This document shows positions 25,160-31,463 of a stretch of DNA of 64,000 nt, one piece after another (positions within the stretch are counted from its first letter, which is position 1; each line of letters begins with the position of its first letter). The stretch is from Paenibacillus athensensis. GTDB lineage: Bacteria > Bacillota > Bacilli > Paenibacillales > NBRC-103111. The position numbers and the translations under genes are program-made. Where the stretch lies: assembly GCF_004514475.2 (NCBI RefSeq), contig NZ_MYFO02000003.1:310001-374000 (forward strand), read 5' to 3'. The notes under the pieces were generated by a model that saw nothing but the letters and a program-made list of their open reading frames with translations, was not told the DNA's origin and did no database searches.

Positions 25160-26224
25160 GTGAAAAAAGCAATCTGGATCGTATTGATTTTTACAGCTGT
25201 CGCTGTTCTGGTCGGGGTCAACGTCCGGCAATTAAATAAAGCGGTTACAATCACGCTCGTCAAGGTTGGCAAGGGAACGCTGGACGAGACAGTATACGCC
25301 AACGGCAAGCTGGCTCCGTTCGAGGAGGCGGTGCATTTTGCTGCGGCGGCAGGGCAAATCGACTCGATTGCCGTTGTTCCCGGCGACAGCGTGGAGAAGG
25401 GGGACGTGCTGCTGAAGCTGGACGCCCGCGATGTCAGTGAGCAAATCGCTGCCGAGCAGCTTAATGTGCGGATGAACGCGCTGGCGGCCGAGGAGGCGCG
25501 CCGCAGTACGTTTGATCAGGTGAAGGCGGCGGAAAGCGATACGGCGCGCGAGGAGCTGTTGCAGCGGCAGGAAACGTCGCTGGACAAGCTGGATTTGCAG
25601 ACCGAAGGCGCGCAGCTGAAAATTCGTGAGCTGCAGCGCAAGCTCGGCGACTACCGGCTGACGGCGGCGATTTCCGGCATCGTGACCGGGCTTGACGTCA
25701 AGCCGGGCCAATGGGTGAATCCCGGGCAGCAGGCGCTCACCGTGATGAATGTCCGCAAGCTCAAGGTCAAGAGCTACCTGAACGAGCTGGACGCCGGTAA
25801 GGTGACGAAGGGACAAGCGGTGACGATTACCGGGGACGCGTTTGCGGGCGAATATCCGGGCATGGTCGAATTCGTCTCGCCGGTGGCCGGTCCGGCCGAC
25901 AGTGGCTCCAGAGATCCGATGGTCGAAATGGAAATCAGTCTCGACAACCCTGCGGAGCGGCTGCGCCCCGGCTATCAGGTATCGGTGGCCTTGACGATCA
26001 AGGGCGAGGAGCGGCTGCTCGTTCCGGCTGCGGCGCTGGAGCGCGGAGCCGAGCATGCTTATGTCTACAAGGTAGTTGACGGCAAAGCCGTGCGCGTGCC
26101 GGTCAAGCTCGGTCGCGACGACGACGAGCGCGCCGAGGTGGTCGAAGGACTGGCGGAAGGCGACGAAATCATCGCCGAGCTGCCCGCCCAGCCGCTGGAC
26201 GGGAAGAAGGTGAAGCTGCGGTGA
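25160..26224 (+). CDS. HlyD/MacA-like adaptor of an ABC exporter (YknX-like)
   Basis: 354 residues. One N-terminal membrane helix (AIWIVLIFTAVAVLVGVNV), then lipoyl/barrel-sandwich strands (LAPFEEAVHFAAAAGQIDSI), a coiled-coil hairpin (residues about 90-155), the second lipoyl half (DYRLTAAISGIVTGLDVKPG) and beta-barrel plus membrane-proximal domains. It should sit outside the membrane and bind the permease. GTG start with AAAGGAGG upstream; the stop overlaps the ATPase start (GTGA). Confidence 0.88.
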   Translation: MKKAIWIVLIFTAVAVLVGVNVRQLNKAVTITLVKVGKGTLDETVYANGKLAPFEEAVHFAAAAGQIDSIAVVPGDSVEKGDVLLKLDARDVSEQIAAEQLNVRMNALAAEEARRSTFDQVKAAESDTAREELLQRQETSLDKLDLQTEGAQLKIRELQRKLGDYRLTAAISGIVTGLDVKPGQWVNPGQQALTVMNVRKLKVKSYLNELDAGKVTKGQAVTITGDAFAGEYPGMVEFVSPVAGPADSGSRDPMVEMEISLDNPAERLRPGYQVSVALTIKGEERLLVPAAALERGAEHAYVYKVVDGKAVRVPVKLGRDDDERAEVVEGLAEGDEIIAELPAQPLDGKKVKLR

Positions 26225-26910
26225 TTTCCTTGAGGCGGATCAGAAAAACGTACTCGAACGGCGATACGAGCGTTCATGCGCTGTCGGAGGTTGATCTGGA
26301 CATTGCCGAGGGCGAATTTGTTGCGATTATGGGCGCTTCGGGCTCCGGCAAGTCGACGCTGATGAATATTCTGGGCTGTCTGGACGAGCCGACGGACGGC
26401 ACGTATACGCTAGACGGCCAGCAGGTGCAGGCGATGTCGGAAGAGGAGCTGGCGTACATTCGCAATCATAAAGTCGGCTTTGTCTTCCAAAGCTTCAATC
26501 TCATTCCGCGCATGTCGGTGCTGCGCAACGTCGAGCTGCCGATGATCTACGGCAAGCTGGGCAAGGAACAGCGGCAGGCACGCGGCAAAATGCTGCTGTC
26601 CAAGGTCGGACTCGGCGAACGTATGCAACATAAGCCAAGCGAGCTGTCCGGGGGGCAGCGGCAGCGGGCGGCGATTGCCCGCGCGCTGGCGATGGAGCCG
26701 GTTATTTTGCTCGCCGACGAGCCGACAGGCAATCTCGATTCCCGCACATCGCATGAGATTATGAGCTTGTTCCAGCATTTGAATGAGGAAGGGGCAACGA
26801 TCATCATTGTGACGCACGAAGCCGACATTGCGGAATATGCCAAGCGGGTGCTGCGGTTCGGCGACGGATTGCTGCTGGAGGACAGGCGGAAGGGCGGGGC
26901 TACGGCGTGA
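26221..26910 (+). CDS. ABC transporter ATP-binding protein (MacB/LolD type, YknY-like)
   Basis: 229 residues. Walker A GASGSGKSTLMN, Q-loop VGFVFQSFNLIPR, signature LSGGQRQRAAIARAL, Walker B VILLADEPTGNLDSRTS, and H-loop VTHEA. This LolD/MacB class powers mechanotransmission exporters of peptides and lipoproteins. GTG start overlapping the adaptor stop by 4 bp, and its own stop overlaps the permease start by 4 bp, so the three form one complex from one mRNA. Confidence 0.95.
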   Translation: MISLRRIRKTYSNGDTSVHALSEVDLDIAEGEFVAIMGASGSGKSTLMNILGCLDEPTDGTYTLDGQQVQAMSEEELAYIRNHKVGFVFQSFNLIPRMSVLRNVELPMIYGKLGKEQRQARGKMLLSKVGLGERMQHKPSELSGGQRQRAAIARALAMEPVILLADEPTGNLDSRTSHEIMSLFQHLNEEGATIIIVTHEADIAEYAKRVLRFGDGLLLEDRRKGGATA

Positions 26911-28118
26911 ATATAACCGAAAGCATTGTGGCGGCGCTGGAAAGCTTGCGCATGAACCGGCTGCGGTCGATGTTGACCTTGATCGGCATGGTCGTGGGCG
27001 TCGCTGCCGTTGTCACCGTCGTGTCGGTAGGCGAAGCGGGCAAGGTGTCGCTGGCTTCGGAGTATGACAAGTACCCGGCATCGGTTTTTTTTCTGATCCC
27101 GGTCAGCGATAACAAAAACAGCGAGCAGCTCAAGCAGGCCTCGCTGACGCAGCGCGATGTCGAAGCGATCGGCAAAATACCCGGCATAACGGCTGTCAGC
27201 GGCACGCTCACGACGATTATGGATAGCGATATGGGCAAAGAGACGCTGCGCTTCAACCTGACAGTAGCCAATGCCGATCTCGTGAAGACGGAAAATATCA
27301 GCATGCTGGCCGGGCGTTTTTTTACCAAAACCGAAGAACGGGGACGTCAGCGGGTCGTTGTCATCGATGAAGCGCTGGCGGAGAAAAGGTTCGGCTCGCC
27401 GGAAGCGGCGGTGCACGGGAAGCTGCTGCTGCGGGGCAAAATGTACACCGTCACCGGCGTGTATCAGGCTGAAAGCAATCTGTTCAGTGACTTTGTGGAA
27501 AAGCGCTACGGGATTTATGTGCCGTCGCAGGCCGTCCCCGTGTCGGGCGACGATAATTCAATGCCCTACACGTATATTCAGGCGAAAGCCGAGCCGGGCA
27601 AGGGCGGCGAGCTTCAAGCGGTTATGGATCGGGTCCGGCAGGCGACGGCTGCGCGCCATAATTTACATGCAGGCGACTATATCGCTCAAAGCAGTGAAGA
27701 AACGCAGCAAATCGTCAAACGTGTGTTTGGCGTGCTGCAAATTATTGTTGGCTCAATCGCCGGGGTCTCGCTGCTGGTCGGGGGTGTCGGCGTGATGAAC
27801 ATTATGCTCGTCACCGTAACGGAGCGAACGCGGGAGATCGGCATCCGCAAAGCGATTGGCGCTACGCCGGGCGCGATCATGGGGCAATTTCTGATCGAGG
27901 CCGTCGTGCTGTGCGGGATCGGCGGAACGATCGGCATGGTGGTCGGCATTGCCGGGGCGTATATTTTTTCGCTGTGTACGAAGTGGCCGTTTATTATTTC
28001 CTGGTGGACGGTGGCTGCTGCTTTCGGTTTTTCGGCTGCCATCGGGATGTTTTTCGGACTGTATCCGGCGAACAAGGCGTCGCGCCTGCTGCCGATCGAA
28101 TCGCTGCGGTATGAATGA
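26907..28118 (+). CDS. MacB-type ABC transporter permease (YknZ-like)
   Basis: 403 residues with the MacB/FtsX layout: one N-terminal helix (MNRLRSMLTLIGMVVGVAAV), a large extracytoplasmic domain of about 220 residues, and three C-terminal helices beginning at IIVGSIAGVSLLVGGVGVMN with ERTREIGIRKAIGATPG. The outside domain would couple to the adaptor to push peptides or toxins from the membrane outward. No terminator follows in the 138 bp before the first peptide gene, so read-through into the peptides is possible. Confidence 0.92.
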   Translation: MNITESIVAALESLRMNRLRSMLTLIGMVVGVAAVVTVVSVGEAGKVSLASEYDKYPASVFFLIPVSDNKNSEQLKQASLTQRDVEAIGKIPGITAVSGTLTTIMDSDMGKETLRFNLTVANADLVKTENISMLAGRFFTKTEERGRQRVVVIDEALAEKRFGSPEAAVHGKLLLRGKMYTVTGVYQAESNLFSDFVEKRYGIYVPSQAVPVSGDDNSMPYTYIQAKAEPGKGGELQAVMDRVRQATAARHNLHAGDYIAQSSEETQQIVKRVFGVLQIIVGSIAGVSLLVGGVGVMNIMLVTVTERTREIGIRKAIGATPGAIMGQFLIEAVVLCGIGGTIGMVVGIAGAYIFSLCTKWPFIISWWTVAAAFGFSAAIGMFFGLYPANKASRLLPIESLRYE

Positions 28119-28186
28119 ATCCGCGTGAGGGCAACCGAATGAAAGCGCATACCCCATTTGAGGTATATCAGCCTTGTACCCGCTGT

Positions 28187-28203
28187 GCTAAAGTGAGGTT
28201 AGC
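28187..28203 (+). promoter_or_regulatory. Inverted repeat upstream of the peptide genes
   Basis: GCTAA (28187-28191) and TTAGC (28199-28203) are inverted over 7 bases, 54 bases before the first peptide start. A candidate operator in the region that should hold the peptide promoter; no convincing -35/-10 pair could be assigned. Confidence 0.3.
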
Positions 28204-28256
28204 AGCAAGAAATTACATTATCATTCAAAATTGTAAATGTTAGGTGGTGAATGACA

Positions 28257-28370
28257 GTGATTTTGGAGGAACTGCAAACAGTAGACGCTCCGTCCGACGC
28301 GTCCTTCTGGGCTGGCGTAGGTATCGGTACGGTAGCGGTTGTAGCCATCGGCTGGGTTGTTCTCTGCTAA
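28257..28370 (+). CDS. Candidate RiPP/pheromone precursor peptide A (37 aa)
   Basis: GTG at 28257 to TAA at 28368-28370. The N-terminal 12 residues, MILEELQTVDAP when GTG is read as Met, are identical to those of the next peptide. The C-terminal part starts SDASFWAGVGIG, is Gly/Val-rich and hydrophobic, and ends VVLC with a terminal Cys. AGGTGG lies 9 bases before the GTG; an in-frame ATG at 28251 would leave only 3 bases and would spoil the alignment of the leaders. Acidic leader plus hydrophobic core, size, and neighbouring M50 and E1-like genes indicate a modified peptide precursor. The product class is unknown. Confidence 0.78.
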   Translation: MILEELQTVDAPSDASFWAGVGIGTVAVVAIGWVVLC

Positions 28371-28419
28371 TTCCCGCCCTTGCCGTGCAGGCTCAGTTTG
28401 AAGAAAGGAGTTGATAACA

Positions 28420-28539
28420 ATGATCCTGGAAGAACTTCAAACCGTAGATGCGCCGGTATCCGATTTCTCTGCCGGTCTGGCTACAGGCATCGGTATTGGT
28501 CTGGGAATTTTGGGTATTATGGTAGCCGTCGGCTGCTAA
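28420..28539 (+). CDS. Candidate RiPP/pheromone precursor peptide B (39 aa)
   Basis: ATG 28420 to TAA 28537-28539, with AAAGGAG 9 bases upstream. Leader MILEELQTVDAP is shared with peptide A although codons differ (CTG/GAA/CTT against TTG/GAG/CTG), so the conservation is at protein level. The second half, VSDFSAGLATGIGIG then a hydrophobic run ending AVGC, is of similar length and again ends in Cys; several GxxxG/GxG steps could support helix packing. Two unlike cores behind one leader fit a two-component bacteriocin or two signals made by shared enzymes. Confidence 0.8.
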   Translation: MILEELQTVDAPVSDFSAGLATGIGIGLGILGIMVAVGC

Positions 28540-28549
28540 TACCATCAAG

Positions 28550-28576
28550 CCCTAACACCGAGGTGTTAGGGTTTTT
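28550..28576 (+). terminator. Terminator between the peptide genes and the maturation genes
   Basis: CCCTAACACC (28550-28559) and GGTGTTAGGG (28562-28571) form a 10-bp stem with a tiny loop followed by TTTTT. It lies 10 bases after peptide B and 23 before the M50 gene. Partial termination here would give much more peptide mRNA than enzyme mRNA, a usual arrangement in RiPP operons. Confidence 0.85.
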
Positions 28577-28598
28577 CATGTTTTGTCAGGAGGATATT

Positions 28599-29693
28599 AT
28601 GAATCTGAAGCTGAAAAGTGATTTGCAGTTTTTTAGCGCCGGCAACGGCTTGTTTCATGTGTATGATCCGACCTCGATGAAGCATTTCAAAATCGGCTCG
28701 CAGGAGGCCGGCTGGCTGAAGCTGTTGAACGGGAGCCGCACGCGGGAGCAGCTGAAATCGCACATTCCCGAGGAATTTCTGGAGAAGTTTCTGGAGCAGG
28801 TCGAGAAGCTCGGACTGGTCGAGACGGCGGCGGCCAAGCTGAAATTCGATTTGCTGAAAATGAAGTTCAAGCTGTTCGACAGCAATGAAGCGCTGGCGCG
28901 GATGGGCGACTATACGGTCATTGCACGCAAATTTTTGAAATTGTCGCTGCTCCTTTTTGTTTTGCTGAATTTGTTTATTACCGTATACGACATGTCGGCG
29001 ATCAGCGGTATCGTGACTTCGTTTACGTTCCGATATCCGATGATTCCGTTTTATATCGGCGCCATTCTGCTGATCGGGCTGCTGCACGAGCTGGCGCACG
29101 CCGTCGTCGCCAAGTCATACGGGGTTCATGTGCCGAACATCGGCTTTATGCTGCTGTATTTGCATCCCGCGTTTTATTCGGATATTAGCGGCATCCATCT
29201 GCTGACGAGCAAGCGGGAACGGATCAACACGCTGGTAGCCGGCATGATCACCAACAATATGCTGATTGCTGCCGGATTGCTGCTGTTTCATGTGACCTAT
29301 GCGTTCGCGCCGGGAGCGGCTTTGTATTTCCTGCTGTTTGCTGTGATGAATACGGCGCTGATCATGGTGAACGTGCTGCCTTTTGTCGAATATGACGGGT
29401 ATTACATCCTGATGAACCTGTTTGAAGAATTGAATTTCAAAAATAATGCCAAAGCCTACGTGGAGGGCTTCGTCAAGCATCGGCTGTATCGCGGGGAAAT
29501 CAAGCTGGAATATATCTTTTTTCACGTGCTGTCGCGGATTTTTATGATGGCGCTGCTGTATATCGCCGTGATTTCGCTGCGCGGGCTTGTCCGCCATTTT
29601 GTCCAAAGCGTGTATGTCGATTATGCGTCTTTGGCAGCCATGCTGGGCCTGACGCTTTATATCGCGCAACGCGGCCGCAGGAGGAAAACATGA
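28599..29693 (+). CDS. M50-family membrane metalloprotease with PqqD-like N-terminal domain
   Basis: 364 residues. Residues 1-85 look like a PqqD-type winged helix (FFSAGNGLFHVYDPTSMKHF; GWLKLLNGSRTREQLKSHIP), a fold that often binds peptide leaders. The rest has six or more membrane helices with the zinc motif LLHELAHAVVAKSYG (HExxH near residue 164) and the second-site motif NVLPFVEYDGYYILMN. Such site-2-type proteases cut membrane-embedded peptides; YydH of the epipeptide operon is a functional parallel. CAGGAGG 6 bases before ATG 28599 sets the start. ATGA overlap with the next gene. Confidence 0.87.
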   Translation: MNLKLKSDLQFFSAGNGLFHVYDPTSMKHFKIGSQEAGWLKLLNGSRTREQLKSHIPEEFLEKFLEQVEKLGLVETAAAKLKFDLLKMKFKLFDSNEALARMGDYTVIARKFLKLSLLLFVLLNLFITVYDMSAISGIVTSFTFRYPMIPFYIGAILLIGLLHELAHAVVAKSYGVHVPNIGFMLLYLHPAFYSDISGIHLLTSKRERINTLVAGMITNNMLIAAGLLLFHVTYAFAPGAALYFLLFAVMNTALIMVNVLPFVEYDGYYILMNLFEELNFKNNAKAYVEGFVKHRLYRGEIKLEYIFFHVLSRIFMMALLYIAVISLRGLVRHFVQSVYVDYASLAAMLGLTLYIAQRGRRRKT

Positions 29694-31126
29694 GCCCTAT
29701 CGCGGAAACCTATGTGCTGAACCCATATACGTCGATTCTCGAAACCGAGCGGGCTTTTGTCATCAACTCTGTTCAAGCGAACAGCCTGTCGTTTAGCAAA
29801 ACGGACCGGGCGTTCGTGCAGCAGCTGCTCTCCAGAGAGTCCTGGACGCGCGAGGAGTTGATCGCAGAAAAAGGCGAGGCTATTGCTGCGCGTCTGATCG
29901 CAACCCGCGTGCTGCTGCGTCCGGAGGAGCTGCCGCCTACGTCGGGGCGGTATTCCCGGCAGCTCGGATTTTTTGCCCACGTCACCGGCGACTGTGCCGG
30001 AACGGCCGAACGGCTTCGCAGCGCGAGTCTGCTGATTCTCGGCGCGGGCGCGATTGGCAGCCATGTGCTGTGGAATATGGCGGCAATTGGCGTCCGCGAG
30101 ATTGCGATTGTCGACTACGACCGGATCGAAGAAAGCAATTTGAACCGGCAGCTGATGTACGACGTTGAGGATATCGGCAGGTTCAAGGTCGATGTGCTGG
30201 CGGAGAAGCTGCACAAATTCAATCCCGATGTCAGACTGATTGTGCATAAAGTGAAGCTGGATTCGCCGGAGGCGCTGGAAGAGCTGGTGGCTGGCAGCAC
30301 GCTGGTCGTCAAGGCCATCGATACGCCGGAGCGGGCGACGGAATGGCTGAATGCGATTTGCGTCAAGCTGCAAATTCCTTATGTCAGCGGCGGATTTATC
30401 GACTTCGAAGGCATCGTTGGTCCGATTTACATTCCCGGTCACTCGCTGTGTGCGGCTTGTCTCGGTTCGGCCGGTGAGGTCAAAAAGGTCGCCGGCATCG
30501 GCCCGACCTTCGCTCCGTTGACGACAGCGGTTGCGTCGCGCATGGCCATGACGGCGTTCCGGATTATGACGGGGACGCAGCTCGCCACGGTGACGAACAA
30601 GCTGTTTACCTATCGCACACTGGAGGAGCAGTGGGAGACAACGCCGCTTGAGGTTGCGCGGCCATGTCCGGAATGCGGCAGCCAGCCCGACCCTCAGCCG
30701 GAGCGGGTACGGCGCCAACAGCTCAAGCTGTATCGTTATGCGGTGGTCTGGATCGCTGCGCTGGCCGGATTGGCCCGTTTGCTGCTTCATACGAACGCTG
30801 CGGGCGTGGTGGCATTGTTGAGCCTGATCGTCTCGCTATTTTTCCTCAAGCGGATCATGGGGCGACAGGAAGGGGCGTTGCAAAAGGAGCTTTTTAATGT
30901 CAGCTGCATCTATGGGCTTATTATTTTGACGGCGAATGCGGTAATGACGCTGCGGGTGGAATGGAGCGAGCCGGGCTGGGCAGCCCATGTGCTGGAGCTG
31001 ATGCAGGCTGTCTGCACCTATGTGCTGCAGGCGGGCATCGGCATTACAGTCATCCTGATTATTTTGCATGTGGCCATGCTGGGAATTTCGGCCTTGCATA
31101 AAGTGGCTGGCAGGTGGGCGTCTTAG
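29690..31126 (+). CDS. ThiF/MoeB/E1-like enzyme with C-terminal membrane helices
   Basis: 478 residues. Residues 1-100 form a TOMM-like wing domain (YVLNPYTSILETERAFVINS). The adenylation domain follows: LLILGAGAIGSHVLWNMAAIG (ATP binding), DYDRIEESNLNRQLMY (Arg finger), FKVDVLAEKL, and KAIDTPERATEWLN with the metal-binding Asp. Two CxxC pairs (CAACLG and CPECGS) should bind zinc. After residue 345 come about four membrane helices, unusual for this family. E1-like proteins adenylate C-terminal carboxylates, for example of ThiS, MoaD and microcin C7; the peptides encoded upstream both end in Cys, making that residue the obvious target. The reaction is inference. Confidence 0.87.
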   Translation: MSPIAETYVLNPYTSILETERAFVINSVQANSLSFSKTDRAFVQQLLSRESWTREELIAEKGEAIAARLIATRVLLRPEELPPTSGRYSRQLGFFAHVTGDCAGTAERLRSASLLILGAGAIGSHVLWNMAAIGVREIAIVDYDRIEESNLNRQLMYDVEDIGRFKVDVLAEKLHKFNPDVRLIVHKVKLDSPEALEELVAGSTLVVKAIDTPERATEWLNAICVKLQIPYVSGGFIDFEGIVGPIYIPGHSLCAACLGSAGEVKKVAGIGPTFAPLTTAVASRMAMTAFRIMTGTQLATVTNKLFTYRTLEEQWETTPLEVARPCPECGSQPDPQPERVRRQQLKLYRYAVVWIAALAGLARLLLHTNAAGVVALLSLIVSLFFLKRIMGRQEGALQKELFNVSCIYGLIILTANAVMTLRVEWSEPGWAAHVLELMQAVCTYVLQAGIGITVILIILHVAMLGISALHKVAGRWAS

Positions 31127-31160
31127 CTGTAATAGCTGTAAATCATTCAAGCGTAAACAA

Positions 31161-31215
31161 AGAAAAAGCTCGAACGTAGCGGCAGTTGGCCGTTTAGTTC
31201 GGGCTTTGCTTGTTA
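31161..31215 (+). terminator. Probable terminator after the E1-like gene
   Basis: AGCTCGAAC (31167-31175) pairs with GTTCGGGCT (31197-31205), one G-U pair, with A-rich flank before and a poor T run (TTTGCTTGTT) after. Confidence 0.5.
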
Positions 31216-31316
31216 GAAAAGCAGATGCCGGAGGCGCTCACGCAGGCTTGAAATGGGCTTTGCATGGCAGGGGCGGCGGTTTGCGATTGGAAAACGACAA
31301 ATAAACCAAAAAACAA

Positions 31317-31345
31317 TTGCGCTGTGGCAAAAGCTCTGGTATGAT
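31317..31345 (+). promoter_or_regulatory. Upstream promoter candidate of helD
   Basis: TTGCGC (31317-31322), 17 bases, TATGAT (31340-31345). A long leader of about 110 bases would result. The 31127-31463 gap holds nothing else apart from the terminator before it and a second promoter candidate after it. Confidence 0.4.
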
Positions 31346-31374
31346 GGTGAATACAGCCGTTTTTCTGCAATATT

Positions 31375-31405
31375 TTGATAAACGGTCGTCTATATCCAAT
31401 ATAAT
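31375..31405 (+). promoter_or_regulatory. Downstream promoter candidate of helD
   Basis: Perfect TATAAT at 31400-31405 with TTGATA (31375-31380) 19 bases upstream; the spacer is long but both hexamers are good. Confidence 0.45.
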
Positions 31406-31463
31406 CATAGCACAAAGAGTGAACGATGTCAACCAGTCGATTTTTTCGGGGGGAGCGGATTTG

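Noticed and set aside
28119..28256. Riboswitch or third precursor upstream of the twin peptides
   Set aside because: No leader-like sequence and no stable structure beyond a 5-bp inverted repeat.
31317..31463. Upstream in-frame start extending HelD by 49 residues
   Set aside because: It runs over promoter boxes and adds a segment foreign to HelD; ATG 31464 has its own ribosome site.
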